Part shown: piece after piece, positions 1-8,723 of the stretch
How positions within the stretch are numbered: the stretch's first letter is position 1
Layout of the letters: the number at the start of each line of letters is the position of its first letter
Notes under the pieces: generated by a model
What the model was told of the DNA's origin: nothing
The model's database searches: none
What the model saw: only the letters and a program-made list of their open reading frames with translations
Position numbers and translations under genes: made by a program
DNA from: Rhodospirillaceae bacterium
Lineage (GTDB): Bacteria; Pseudomonadota; Alphaproteobacteria; SMXQ01
Assembly (NCBI GenBank): GCA_947474495.1
Contig: CANJIM010000008.1
Location: forward strand, 1 to 56,831
Direction: 5' to 3'
Length of the DNA: 56,831 nt

Positions 1-80
1 ACCAACCAGTTCCACAGGTTATGTAGGCTCAGCCGGTGACGCACGGACGAGAATGCCCTGCTTTGCACGATCGTAGCCAT
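1..80 (-). CDS. possible 5' end of a further minus-strand gene (partial)
   Basis: An ATG at position 80 on the minus strand opens a frame that stays open to the window edge (26 complete codons, beginning MATIVQSRAF). A GGAG-like stretch lies upstream of it. It would be the next gene of the leftward cluster after the solute-binding protein. Too little is visible to assign a family, and it could equally be untranslated DNA. Confidence 0.2.
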   Translation of the reverse strand, partial: MATIVQSRAFSSVRHRLSLHNLWNWL

Positions 81-124
81 GACCTAGATCACTCCGGCCA
101 GTGAATGGCGACCAATATGCAATC

Positions 125-1483
125 TCACTCTTTGCACTCCAGTCGCGTGACATCTTGATTGTTACCGGCGTAAGTGATCTCGCAAGTCATCCCCGCCTTA
201 AGATCTTCGGCTTCGCTGGATTCGCCATTAATCGCAATGCGCGTCCGCTCATCGCTGACGCGGGCGTTGTGCACCGCGCCCTTGACATCGAAGCGGACCA
301 CACCCTTGACGATTTGATCGAGCTTGCTGGTAACAACCTGTAGCTTCAAACCCATGCCGCTGTACCACAGCGGATCCCAGAACTTGGCGAGTTTCTCAAG
401 ATCGGTTTCGAGAACTTCCGGATCGAGAAAAGCGATCTGGCGCCCGAGAATTTGCTCGGGAAAGGCAAGGAATTCCTTTGTCTGCAGATCCTTGTGCACG
501 GGCGGAGCCTGATCCGAAGCGAATTGCGACACCTGCCCTTCGCGCGACATGAACCAATTGACGAACATCAAGGATGCATTGGTGTTGCCGCCCTTCATGA
601 CGACCATCTCGGAAATCGTCATCGGCACCGGTTCTGGGCAATGCCAAGCGATCGGCGCCCCCTTGTCCAATAACTGCTTCGTTCTGTATTCGGCGGCCGG
701 CAGCGCGACATCGAATTCGCCGGCGATCGCGAGTTCGATCAGCGCGTTCATGCCCTCCTTGCGAAGCGAAGGCTTGTTCACGGCAAAGAGTTTTTCAGAG
801 TAGTTGTGGGTCCAGGTCTCGCCTTTCATTTCCCACATCGGCAATAGCCACAGATTGGGCCGATTTCCCATGCCGAGCTTCTTGTTGCTTAAGGCCGGAT
901 TGCCGATCAAGTCGTCCCACGTTTTCGGCAGGCTATCCTTGTTCACCTTCTGGGTGTTGTAGGACATGCACCAGTAGCGGAGCCGCTGGCCGATCCACCA
1001 GCCATCCTTTTGTTGCATGGCTGGCGGCACGTTCTGCCAGTTGGGAATCTTCCCGAGATTCTCCAGGGCGTTGAGGTCTTTGAAAACTTGGAATTCCGCC
1101 CCGACGCCCGAAATCACGTCGGATATGACCCGCCCTGTCTTGAACGCCAGCAGCGGCTTGGTAACCCGGTCGAACCGCGTGCCGCGCGAATATTTGACGT
1201 CGATGTATGGATAACGTTCGCGGAACGGCGCGATGAAGGCGAGGAACTGCTCAAGATCCCAGGTGCCGGAGACGCGGAGTTGCTTTTCCTTCTGGGCACC
1301 GGCGAGCCATTCCGCCGGCATCTGCAGTTCCTGGTCCAGCCCCTCAAGCACGCTCGGCGGAAGCTGCGTGTCCTTCATAATTTTCTGTGTCGCCTTGGGC
1401 AAGTCGGCGGCAGCCAACAAACCAGGCGTAAATGCCAGACAAAATCCGGCGAGAGCGATGATCCGATATGCGCGCAGAGTCAT
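125..1483 (-). CDS. ABC transporter periplasmic solute-binding protein with extra C-terminal domain
   Basis: A 452-residue extracellular solute-binding protein of the ferric/polyamine-type class (the family also binds organic anions and phosphonates). Residues 1-25 form a cleavable Sec signal ending AAA. The core contains the usual segments of the family (WDDLIGNPAL, LMFVNWFMSREGQ). After about residue 395 there is an additional domain of about 55 residues, beta-rich by eye and with two cysteines near the end (MTCEI and RLECKE), which family members of normal length (330-370 residues) lack. A purine-rich AGGGAGAGG lies just upstream of the start. It is the second binding protein of this cluster, far from the ATPase and permease genes but on the same strand. 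The ligand cannot be read from the sequence. Confidence 0.85.
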   Translation of the reverse strand: MTLRAYRIIALAGFCLAFTPGLLAAADLPKATQKIMKDTQLPPSVLEGLDQELQMPAEWLAGAQKEKQLRVSGTWDLEQFLAFIAPFRERYPYIDVKYSRGTRFDRVTKPLLAFKTGRVISDVISGVGAEFQVFKDLNALENLGKIPNWQNVPPAMQQKDGWWIGQRLRYWCMSYNTQKVNKDSLPKTWDDLIGNPALSNKKLGMGNRPNLWLLPMWEMKGETWTHNYSEKLFAVNKPSLRKEGMNALIELAIAGEFDVALPAAEYRTKQLLDKGAPIAWHCPEPVPMTISEMVVMKGGNTNASLMFVNWFMSREGQVSQFASDQAPPVHKDLQTKEFLAFPEQILGRQIAFLDPEVLETDLEKLAKFWDPLWYSGMGLKLQVVTSKLDQIVKGVVRFDVKGAVHNARVSDERTRIAINGESSEAEDLKAGMTCEITYAGNNQDVTRLECKE

Positions 1484-1549
1484 GAGCAGCCTCTCCCTGT
1501 TTATCGATCCCGATTGATTCGGGCTTTCTTATCGAACGCGTCTCCGACG

Positions 1550-2788
1550 CTAGCCGGAGATCGCCAAATCATGCGGCCGCGTACCCAGACGGCGGCCTCC
1601 GCGTGGCGTCACCACCACGGTATCGCCCCATGTGCAGATTGAACTGCCGTCCGCCGTGCTGACGGACGGCTTGAAGGTGAACGTCATGTTTTCCTTCAAT
1701 TCATAGGTTAGGTGACGCGGATCACGCGCGGCGCTGGTGATGATCGGGCCATCGTCGCCCGCTCCCTTGCCGTGCATGGTGAGACGCGCCTTGGCACCGG
1801 CCGCCGGACCGCTCTTTGGCATGGCCGCCGCCACGGCACTGTCAGCGATCTGCGACAGCTGGCCGAGCGTGCTTCCTGGCTTGGTTTCGGCGAGAACCTG
1901 ATTAAACACGTCGCGTTGTATTTTGATCAGTTCGACATGGATCGGATTGGCTTCTTCGACGAACACGGGTTGCACGCCCTGAGCCTGGTAGCCGATCCAG
2001 CATGCTTCGAGTTCGTTGATGATCAGGTCGCCGCGCTCCAGCAGCCGGAAAGTCGGACGCGTCAACGTGCGCACCACGTTTGGTCCGGAAATCCAGTTGC
2101 AATGGATCGGCGCTTCCGAGCCATTCTTGAGCAAACCATATTGGGTCGCGGCCCAGACTTCCCAATCGACGGCGCCTGAACGCGCCGCGGCGATCTCGGC
2201 TTCGTAACCCTTTTCAATAATTTGCACCGCCTTGGTCAGGCAGGCGACTTCCTCTTCACTCTTGACGTCGCGCACCGTCATCAGGATATCGGTGGCATCG
2301 ATCAACTCGCTCTCTGGAAAAGCGTCGCGAATCCGCTGCCAGGTGCCATGGATGATCAATCCCTCAGGAGAGCGCGTGCCGCCGATCTCTCCAAGGCCAG
2401 TGATGCCGATACGCGGCTTCTTCAAACCGAGTTCTCGGATTCGCCCGACGATCTGTTTCCCGTAGTCGCGCCGCGCCTCACGGACGTCGGCCGTCCAGTT
2501 CTGCACGCGCGGCGTCCAGCGGGGTACCGCCGATGTCGCAATGGCCGTGACGTCTCCGTCCAACGGGAAAACCGCGGCAATATCGGCATCGCCGCCGCCG
2601 CCGCAATGCGTGAGGTAGCGCGCATCGGCCTGGAAATCCATTGAATGGCCGGTATTCTGCGGTGCCACGATGACGTCGATGCCTCGCGCAGCCATCAACT
2701 TGCGCACCGCTGCCCAGCGACGGTCACGTTCAGCCAGTGAAAAGCGCGGATAGGGATATGGCTCTTGAATGATGGGCGCGTCGCTCAT
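1550..2788 (-). CDS. creatinase/M24-fold protein, paralogue A
   Basis: A 412-residue pita-bread-fold protein of the Xaa-Pro aminopeptidase/creatinase (M24B) superfamily. The N-terminal creatinase-type domain (about residues 15-170) is followed by the catalytic-fold domain (about 180-412). Aligned without gaps to the M24 metal motif, the two Asp ligands are Glu259 and Gln270, the His is kept (His339), and the two Glu ligands are Lys373 and Gly388. The metal centre of true peptidases is therefore absent, as in creatinase, so a C-N hydrolase role is more likely than peptidase. I chose the ATG at 2788 over a longer frame starting at 2953. It overlaps the stop of the upstream VOC gene by 4 nt (ATGA), which suggests translational coupling, and the alignable sequence begins there. 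Three close paralogues lie in the same cluster. Confidence 0.85.
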   Translation of the reverse strand: MSDAPIIQEPYPYPRFSLAERDRRWAAVRKLMAARGIDVIVAPQNTGHSMDFQADARYLTHCGGGGDADIAAVFPLDGDVTAIATSAVPRWTPRVQNWTADVREARRDYGKQIVGRIRELGLKKPRIGITGLGEIGGTRSPEGLIIHGTWQRIRDAFPESELIDATDILMTVRDVKSEEEVACLTKAVQIIEKGYEAEIAAARSGAVDWEVWAATQYGLLKNGSEAPIHCNWISGPNVVRTLTRPTFRLLERGDLIINELEACWIGYQAQGVQPVFVEEANPIHVELIKIQRDVFNQVLAETKPGSTLGQLSQIADSAVAAAMPKSGPAAGAKARLTMHGKGAGDDGPIITSAARDPRHLTYELKENMTFTFKPSVSTADGSSICTWGDTVVVTPRGGRRLGTRPHDLAISG

Positions 2789-3732
2789 GCCGTCTCTTTC
2801 ACACAAAGTTCGATGAAATTTCCGCAAGGATCGCGGAAATAGAGAGACGAACCGATCGGCGATCCCGAGACGTGATGCACCGGCCCCGCCACGGTCGCCC
2901 GCGTTTTGCCAAGCACTGCCACGGCGCGCTCCAACGTCGCACGGTCGGTCCAAAAGCCGATGCGCGGCGTGCCCACTGCGATACGCGGAGGAGACTCCTG
3001 CACATGGACCGGCGACAGATAAATGCCGAGGATGGATTCTCCCGTGTGCAGGAAAATCTGCATGTTCGGACGCGCAAGTCGCCGCCCCTGGCCCGGCTTG
3101 GCACCTGGAATATCGCGATAGCGCTCATCCCAGCGTCGGGTACCGGGAGCCATCTCCTCTTTGCCCTCGCCCCAGGCACGGGCACGAATATAGTCGCCGG
3201 TGTTCCAGCCGACGCGATGCTCAACCACCAACCCCAATAGATCGCAGTAGAACTCCTCAATCCACTCCATGTCCGATGCCAGAACGATCGCGTGATCGAT
3301 TGCCGCGATACCAGGTGCCGAACGCGCCGCATCAGCGATCAGTTGAATCCGATTGCCATCGGGATCGGCGAAATAGCAATTGTCCGCCTGCTCCGCCAGC
3401 CGATCCTCATGATAGCGATGCACGCCAGCCGCACCCACGCTGAGCGATTTCAGAATGCGATCAATGGCTGCCGGTGCAGCGCGATAGGCTTGATGCACGG
3501 CAGATTCCGGCAACGTCCGCGGATTGGCGGAGGGTTTCAGCACCAGGAACTGGCCTGACGGCAATAGCAGCGCCGTCTCGTCCTTCACCGGCCAGGCCGC
3601 AACCCTTGAGGCCGGAGCGCCGATCAAACCGCTGTAGAATTCGAGCGCACGCGGCAGATCGCCGACTTCAATCGTGACATGCGCGATTGAGTGAAGCGTC
3701 AGCATCATCGCTTCCGTTCTGCGGAGGTCCAT
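2785..3732 (-). CDS. two-domain VOC (glyoxalase/extradiol dioxygenase fold) protein
   Basis: A 315-residue protein made of two vicinal-oxygen-chelate modules, about residues 10-135 and 140-312. The first opens with IAHVTIEVGDL and ends DPDGNRIQLI, where Gln takes the place of the usual metal-binding Glu. The second opens with IDHAIVLASDM and ends RDPCGNFIELCV, keeping Glu. Tandem VOC modules are typical of extradiol dioxygenases such as catechol 2,3-dioxygenases, in which only the C-terminal module carries iron, and the ligand pattern here fits that. The gene starts in a TAATG overlap with the upstream VOC gene; an internal ATG at 3708 or 3705 is an alternative start. It overlaps the next gene by 4 nt. 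The substrate is unknown. Confidence 0.8.
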   Translation of the reverse strand: MDLRRTEAMMLTLHSIAHVTIEVGDLPRALEFYSGLIGAPASRVAAWPVKDETALLLPSGQFLVLKPSANPRTLPESAVHQAYRAAPAAIDRILKSLSVGAAGVHRYHEDRLAEQADNCYFADPDGNRIQLIADAARSAPGIAAIDHAIVLASDMEWIEEFYCDLLGLVVEHRVGWNTGDYIRARAWGEGKEEMAPGTRRWDERYRDIPGAKPGQGRRLARPNMQIFLHTGESILGIYLSPVHVQESPPRIAVGTPRIGFWTDRATLERAVAVLGKTRATVAGPVHHVSGSPIGSSLYFRDPCGNFIELCVKETA

Positions 3733-4208
3733 TAGCCGACTCCTCCGTGGCCGAGCGGCAGGACTTCGTTGTAGGACGCGCTCTCATCGCGGCGCCAGAC
3801 GACCTCGAGAAAATTGCCGGTGGGATCGCGAAAATAGATAGATTCGCCGAATGGTCCGGTCTCCGGATGCGTCACCGGCCCTTCCAAGGCGACCTTATGA
3901 TTGCGCAGCGATTGAAGAATCTGCGCAAACTTGTCCTTGGGAACACAGAAGGCATGCCGGATGCGATTCTCCCCACGCAATTGATCAAGCGGCGGAATAT
4001 TCATCCAGTCTTCGCTCAGCATGATGGCAAAGAGATAATCGCTGAGCATGAGAGACGTGTGGACGGAACGACCACGCAACGCATCCTGCGTTTTGAAATT
4101 CACTCGGCTATGGACAGCCGCACCAAGAACGCCGCAATAGAAGCTCTCCGCCTCCTTGAGGTCGTGGACGCAGATACCACTGTGGGACAGGCTTTCGACA
4201 TAGGCCAT
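3732..4208 (-). CDS. single-domain VOC family protein
   Basis: A 158-residue VOC module. The candidate metal ligands are a His in the first strand (SLSHSGICV), a His in the middle (IRHAFCV) and a Glu in the last strand (GNFLEVVW), so the H-H-E set is complete. Such proteins act as dimers as dioxygenases, lyases, isomerases or binding proteins. It starts 2 nt after the stop of the VOC-Rieske gene and ends in a TAATG overlap with the two-domain VOC gene, so it is clearly part of the same transcription unit. No specific reaction can be assigned. Confidence 0.8.
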   Translation of the reverse strand: MAYVESLSHSGICVHDLKEAESFYCGVLGAAVHSRVNFKTQDALRGRSVHTSLMLSDYLFAIMLSEDWMNIPPLDQLRGENRIRHAFCVPKDKFAQILQSLRNHKVALEGPVTHPETGPFGESIYFRDPTGNFLEVVWRRDESASYNEVLPLGHGGVG

Positions 4209-4210
4209 GG

Positions 4211-5056
4211 TCAGCCCTCGCTGCTTGTTGTTGCCGGAACGGCCGCCTTCACGAGCTCCAGGCCGGCCGTGCTGAATTTTGCGCCAGGTTTCGCCGGCAC
4301 CACATGGGCCGGATCATGCTTCGAGCGCGCGAAGAAACGGTTCGTGTCGACGCTGATGTTCCCAGCCTCGTCGATGTCGACCGGATGCAGCCGCATGGGA
4401 GCGCAGCCCATTCGGCCGAAATAAGTGCCGGTGCAGTCGTACTTGGCGCCATGGAACGGACAATAGAAATGCCAACTTTCCTTCTGCCATACCGTGACGC
4501 CGTTCTTATGCGTGCACCAAGCCGAGATGGCGAGATAGCCATCCTCATTGCGTGACAGGAAGAAGCGGCCCTTGCCATTGCGGACAACGTCGCCCACCGC
4601 GTGATCCGCGATATTGCCGCAGCTGACGACCCCAGCGCCCGATGGCAAAATGTCCGTCGCCTCCTCGCCGAAGGCCTGAATCTGGAAACGGTTGCCGTCC
4701 GGATCGATGATATCCATGTTGTATTCGCCAACGGCACGGAATGTCTGGCGCGGATCGATCCCCGAGGCGTATCCCGCAGCTTCCAGGCGATCTCGCGCCT
4801 GAGCGAATTGATCGATCGTCAGAAGCCATCCGTGATGAATCGAACCGCCTGACGCGGGATAGGGCGGCACTTTGGGAACTTCAACAAGCAACAAGCGCTG
4901 CCGCGTATTCATCGCCAGCAGAGCATTCGGCCGATTGTCGGCCACCATATTGTGCCCGAGAAGATCCAAACCTATGACGTCGCGATAGAATTTTTCCGAC
5001 TTATCGAGATCCGAGACCTCGACCACCATATGGCTGAATGCGATATCCTTGGACAT
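4211..5056 (-). CDS. VOC-Rieske [2Fe-2S] fusion protein
   Basis: A 281-residue protein combining an N-terminal VOC module (about 1-130) with a C-terminal Rieske iron-sulfur domain (about 140-245). The Rieske ligands are all present: Cys181-x-His183, 15 residues, then Cys199-x2-His202 (WCTHKN and FYCPFHGAKYD). In the VOC part the expected ligands are His9 (FSHMVVEV) and His74 or His75 (SIHHGW), but the third position is Gln125 (NRFQIQAF) rather than Glu. The Rieske half resembles ferredoxin-type domains that pass single electrons to oxygenases. I know of no standard family with this domain order. The start at 5056 is preferred because GGGG lies 7 nt upstream; an in-frame ATG at 5074 has no spaced ribosome site. 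Neighbours are VOC and M24-fold genes a few bases away. Confidence 0.85.
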   Translation of the reverse strand: MSKDIAFSHMVVEVSDLDKSEKFYRDVIGLDLLGHNMVADNRPNALLAMNTRQRLLLVEVPKVPPYPASGGSIHHGWLLTIDQFAQARDRLEAAGYASGIDPRQTFRAVGEYNMDIIDPDGNRFQIQAFGEEATDILPSGAGVVSCGNIADHAVGDVVRNGKGRFFLSRNEDGYLAISAWCTHKNGVTVWQKESWHFYCPFHGAKYDCTGTYFGRMGCAPMRLHPVDIDEAGNISVDTNRFFARSKHDPAHVVPAKPGAKFSTAGLELVKAAVPATTSSEG

Positions 5057-5077
5057 TCCCTTACCCCATCTCACCAG

Positions 5078-6328
5078 TTAATGCGCCGAAACGGCCAACT
5101 CGTGCGGCCGCCGGCCGAGTCGACGTCCGCCCGATGGCGTCACCACAACGGTATCGCCCCATGTGCAAATATGAGTTTTGTTCGCCGTCTGCGCGGACGG
5201 CTTCATGATGAAGGCCATGTTCTCGGTCAAGCGGGCCGCGAGCTGCTCGGGATCTCGCGCCTGACTCGTCACAATCGGACCGTCATCTCCGGCGCCGCGG
5301 CCGTGCATCGTCATGCTGACAATTGCCCCGGCTGCGGGACCGCTGGCCGGCGCGACGCGCCGCCCCGCCGCTGCCGTGGTTTCGGCCAATTCGCGAACTG
5401 TGATGCCAGGCCTCAGGCTCTCCAGCACACGATCGAAGACTTCTCGCTGCACCTTGAACAATTCCTGGTGCACTGGATCTGCAACCCCGACGAAGACAGG
5501 CTGCACCGCTTGCGAGCGATAACCTATCCAGGAGGCTTCCAACTCGTTGATAATCAGATCACCGCGCTCCAGCACGCGCCAGGACGGACGCGTCAGGGTT
5601 CGCACCGGGTTCTTGCCCGAAATCCAATTGCAATGCACCGGCATTTCCGAACCGCCGTGCATCAAGGCAGACTGGGCAGCCGCCCACACATGCCAATCTA
5701 TCGCGCCCGTGCGCGCCGCCGCGATCTCGGCAGCAATCCCCTGCTCGATTATCTCCATGGATTTTTGCAGAGCGGCCAGCTCCTCTTCGCTTTTCTGAAA
5801 GCGTATTTCCGTCAGGAGGCGGGTCGCATCGACGAGGTCCGCATCGGGAAAGGCCGCACGAATTTGGCGCCAAACTCCGTAATTTACAGTGCCTTCCGGC
5901 GTCCGCGTCCCGGCATCCACGCCGAGTCCGACAATACCGATGCGCCCTCGCTCGACCCCAAGCTCCTTCAAGCGCTCGACAATCACCTTGCCGTACCGCC
6001 GTCGCGCTTCGCGCACGTCCGTCGTCCATTCCTGAACTGTCGGCCAGCGCGGCGCGGCGGAGGTGGCAATGGCCGTCACGTCACCCGAGAGAGGAAAGAC
6101 CACGGCAATGTCGGCGTCGCCGCCACCGCCGACATGGCTCAGATAGCGCGAATTGGCCTGAAAGTCCGTCGAGTTTCCTGTGTTGTTCGGGCATACGATC
6201 ACGTCGATGCCCATTTCGCTCATCTTCTGGCGAACGCACTTCCAGCGCCGATCCCGCTCCTGCAACGAGAAGCGCGGATAGATATGAAGACCGCCAGGGC
6301 CGCAAGGCTGCAACACCGAATTGATCAT
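5078..6328 (-). CDS. creatinase/M24-fold protein, paralogue B
   Basis: A 416-residue paralogue of the other three M24-fold proteins of the cluster, with the same blocks: GGGGDADIAVVFPL, HCNWISGKN, NELEASWIGY, MHGRGAGDDGP and WGDTVVV. The residues at the five M24 metal positions are Glu262, Gln273, His342, Lys376 and Gly391, so only the His survives. It has a slightly longer N terminus (MINSVLQPCGPGG) than its paralogues. The stop lies 21 nt before the chosen start of the VOC-Rieske gene. A metal-independent C-N bond hydrolase of the creatinase type is the best guess; the substrate is unknown. Confidence 0.85.
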   Translation of the reverse strand: MINSVLQPCGPGGLHIYPRFSLQERDRRWKCVRQKMSEMGIDVIVCPNNTGNSTDFQANSRYLSHVGGGGDADIAVVFPLSGDVTAIATSAAPRWPTVQEWTTDVREARRRYGKVIVERLKELGVERGRIGIVGLGVDAGTRTPEGTVNYGVWRQIRAAFPDADLVDATRLLTEIRFQKSEEELAALQKSMEIIEQGIAAEIAAARTGAIDWHVWAAAQSALMHGGSEMPVHCNWISGKNPVRTLTRPSWRVLERGDLIINELEASWIGYRSQAVQPVFVGVADPVHQELFKVQREVFDRVLESLRPGITVRELAETTAAAGRRVAPASGPAAGAIVSMTMHGRGAGDDGPIVTSQARDPEQLAARLTENMAFIMKPSAQTANKTHICTWGDTVVVTPSGGRRLGRRPHELAVSAH

Positions 6329-6376
6329 GTCGCCCGATCCATTTGTCTCGTTCCAGACATCGCGATCACCCTGGAT

Positions 6377-7594
6377 TCAGCCAGCGACTGCGATTTGATG
6401 AGGGCGCTTGCCGAGGCGGCGCGCGCCGTTGGCGCCGATCAGAATCGTATCGCCCCACGTCACGATGCGCTTCTCGACGCCGGCGCCGGTTTCGGCCGAC
6501 GGCTTAAAGATGAAGACCATGTTCTCCTGCAATTCGACCGAGAGCTGCTCCGGATCGCGAGCCGTGCCGGTGATGATGGGGCCGTCGTCTCCGGCGCCGC
6601 GGCCATGCATGGTGAGTTTGCCTGTTGCGTTCGCCGCCAAGCCGCTCGCCGGGGCCGCTTTGCGCGCGATCTCCTCCGTCCATTCGCCGATTTGCCGCAC
6701 GGTGACCCCGGGTTTGAGACGCGAGAGCATCTCATCGAAGATTTCCTTTTGAACCTTGAATAGCTCTTTATGCACCGGGTGGATTTCACCCACGAACACC
6801 GGCTGCACGGCCTGCGCGCGATAGCCGATCCAGGAGGCCTCCAACTCGTTGATGATCAAATCGCCGTGCTGGAGGAGACGCATGGTCGGACGCGTGAGCG
6901 TGCGAATCGGATTCTTGCCAGAGAGCCAGTTGCAATGCAGCGGCGCTTCGGACCCATTGCGCAGCATCGCGTATTGCGCCGCAGCCCAGACTTCCCAATC
7001 CTTGACGCCAGGCCGAGCTGTCGCGATTTCAGCCGCGACGCCCATTTCGACGATTTCCATGGATTTGGTGAGGACCTGGATTTCCTCCGGACTCTTGAGA
7101 TAGCGCACCTGCGTGAGGATCGGCGTCGCGTCGACAAGCTCGGCTTTCGGAAAAGCCTCGCGAATCTGCGTCCAGAAGGCGTGCGAAATGGTGCCTTCGG
7201 GCGTGCGCGTACCGCCCCCGAGGCCGGTTAAACCGATTCGGCTGTTTTCTACGCCCAGCTCCTTCAGGCGCTCCACGACGGCCTTGCCGTAGCGTCGCCG
7301 CGCTTCGCGCACGTCCTTGGTCCATTCCTGGACCAGCGGCCAACGCGGTGCGGCCGACGTCGCAAATGCAGTGACATCGCCTTCAAGTGGAAAGACCACG
7401 GCGATATCAGCGTCACCACCACCGCCGACATGGCTGAGATAACGCGAGTTCGACTGAAAATCCGTCGAATGGCCCGTATTGTTGGGCGTGACGATGACAT
7501 CGAGATTCTCTTGCCGCATCCGCGCGCGGACCGCTCGCCAGCGACGGTCACGTTCAGCGAGGCTGAAGCGAGGATATTCATAAAGCTCGGACAT
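6377..7594 (-). CDS. creatinase/M24-fold protein, paralogue C
   Basis: A 405-residue member of the same four-member set. The N-terminal creatinase domain covers about residues 5-165 and the pita-bread domain about 175-405. Metal-ligand equivalents are Glu250, Gln261, His330, Lys364 and Gly381. The insert GAGVEKR before the WGDT motif differs from paralogues A and B. The gene lies 48 nt upstream of paralogue B and directly downstream of the ABC transporter ATPase gene, so uptake and hydrolysis are probably expressed together. Automatic annotation would probably call it Xaa-Pro peptidase, which the missing ligands argue against. Confidence 0.85.
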   Translation of the reverse strand: MSELYEYPRFSLAERDRRWRAVRARMRQENLDVIVTPNNTGHSTDFQSNSRYLSHVGGGGDADIAVVFPLEGDVTAFATSAAPRWPLVQEWTKDVREARRRYGKAVVERLKELGVENSRIGLTGLGGGTRTPEGTISHAFWTQIREAFPKAELVDATPILTQVRYLKSPEEIQVLTKSMEIVEMGVAAEIATARPGVKDWEVWAAAQYAMLRNGSEAPLHCNWLSGKNPIRTLTRPTMRLLQHGDLIINELEASWIGYRAQAVQPVFVGEIHPVHKELFKVQKEIFDEMLSRLKPGVTVRQIGEWTEEIARKAAPASGLAANATGKLTMHGRGAGDDGPIITGTARDPEQLSVELQENMVFIFKPSAETGAGVEKRIVTWGDTILIGANGARRLGKRPHQIAVAG

Positions 7595-7630
7595 TTACGT
7601 CTTCCTATACAAACGCCAGGGTATTTGTCT

Positions 7631-8719
7631 TTAAGCTGTCAAAAGCGAGAACCGCTCGGGGGCGATATGGAGGTAGACCTCCGCACCATCCTCGAATTGA
7701 TGGAAAGGATTGACTCGTGCGCGCACTTGAAAGTCGCCGCAAGCGATAGTGCAATCAATGAATTCACCGAGAAAAATCGAGGAGATGACCCGTCCCCGCC
7801 ATTCATTCGTTTCGCAGTTGAACGAGGATGAGGAGACACGCACATTCTCCGGCCGCAGAAGGACCATCAGAGAATCTCCCTTGCTATGAGCTTTCGTGGT
7901 CAGCCCTTGGCACAGCAAGGATGTGAACGGCAGATCGACACGAACCGTATCGCCTGCATCGCCGTGGCGTAACTTAGCGGGCATGATATTGGTCAAGCCG
8001 ACGAATTGTGCGGCGAAGCGACTGGTCGGATGTAGGTAAATGTCGCGTGGGGCCCCCACCTCTACGATCTTGCCTTTTTCCATCACCGCGATGAAATCGG
8101 AAATCGACAGTGCTTCGACTTGGTCATGCGTGACGTAGAGGGATGTGATTCCGAGTTTGCGCTGGAGAGCACGAATATGGCCGCGCATCTCTTCGCGCAG
8201 TTTGGCATCCAGATTCGATAAAGGTTCATCGAATAGGAATATGCGTGGATCACTGGCGATCGCCCGCGCGAGGGCGACACGCTGCTGCTGGCCACCTGAA
8301 AGTTTTGGCGCGGGCCGATCCTCGAATCCCTCTAAATCGACCATCCGCAGAGCCTCACGGGCTTTGCTTTCGATTTGCGCGCGCGAGAGTCCCTTGCCCT
8401 TCAGAGGGTAGGCAATATTCTGCAAGACAGTCATGTGGGGCCAGATCGCGTAGGACTGGAACACCATGCCGATCTTGCGCTTGCTGGGATGGAGGGAGAT
8501 TCCCCGCGTCGATGAGAAGACCGTCTCACCGAATAAGTTTATCTCGCCCGCGTCAGGCTGCTCGAGCCCCGCGACCGAACGAAGTGAAGTCGTCTTACCG
8601 CAACCGGAGGGCCCAAGCAGGGTGAATATCTTTCCTGTCTCGACCTGAAAATCGACGCCGTCGATCGCTCTGACGTTGCCGCCTGCGTATGTCTTGGCAA
8701 GTCCTTGGACGCTAATCAT
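7631..8719 (-). CDS. ABC transporter ATP-binding protein (ferric/polyamine/phosphonate importer type)
   Basis: A 362-residue ATPase that energises import with the double permease and binding protein next to it. Visible motifs are Walker A GPSGCGKTT (about residues 35-43), signature LSGGQQQRVALARA, Walker B IFLFDEPLSNLDAKL and the switch His in YVTHDQVEALS. The region after about residue 240 is the TOBE domain typical of the PotA/FbpC/MalK subclass. The start lies 4 nt after the permease stop. The gene is surrounded by the M24-fold, VOC and permease genes of the cluster. Confidence 0.93.
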   Translation of the reverse strand: MISVQGLAKTYAGGNVRAIDGVDFQVETGKIFTLLGPSGCGKTTSLRSVAGLEQPDAGEINLFGETVFSSTRGISLHPSKRKIGMVFQSYAIWPHMTVLQNIAYPLKGKGLSRAQIESKAREALRMVDLEGFEDRPAPKLSGGQQQRVALARAIASDPRIFLFDEPLSNLDAKLREEMRGHIRALQRKLGITSLYVTHDQVEALSISDFIAVMEKGKIVEVGAPRDIYLHPTSRFAAQFVGLTNIMPAKLRHGDAGDTVRVDLPFTSLLCQGLTTKAHSKGDSLMVLLRPENVRVSSSSFNCETNEWRGRVISSIFLGEFIDCTIACGDFQVRARVNPFHQFEDGAEVYLHIAPERFSLLTA

Positions 8720-8723
8720 GTCC

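Noticed and set aside
2789-2953. Longer start for M24-fold paralogue A
   Set aside because: The added residues overlap the two-domain VOC gene, have no similarity to the paralogues, and the ATGA overlap at 2785-2788 explains the start.
4952-6763. 603-codon plus-strand frame opposite the M24-fold genes
   Set aside because: It is antisense to two clearly conserved genes and has an Arg/His-rich composition without any domain; it is a GC-rich shadow frame.
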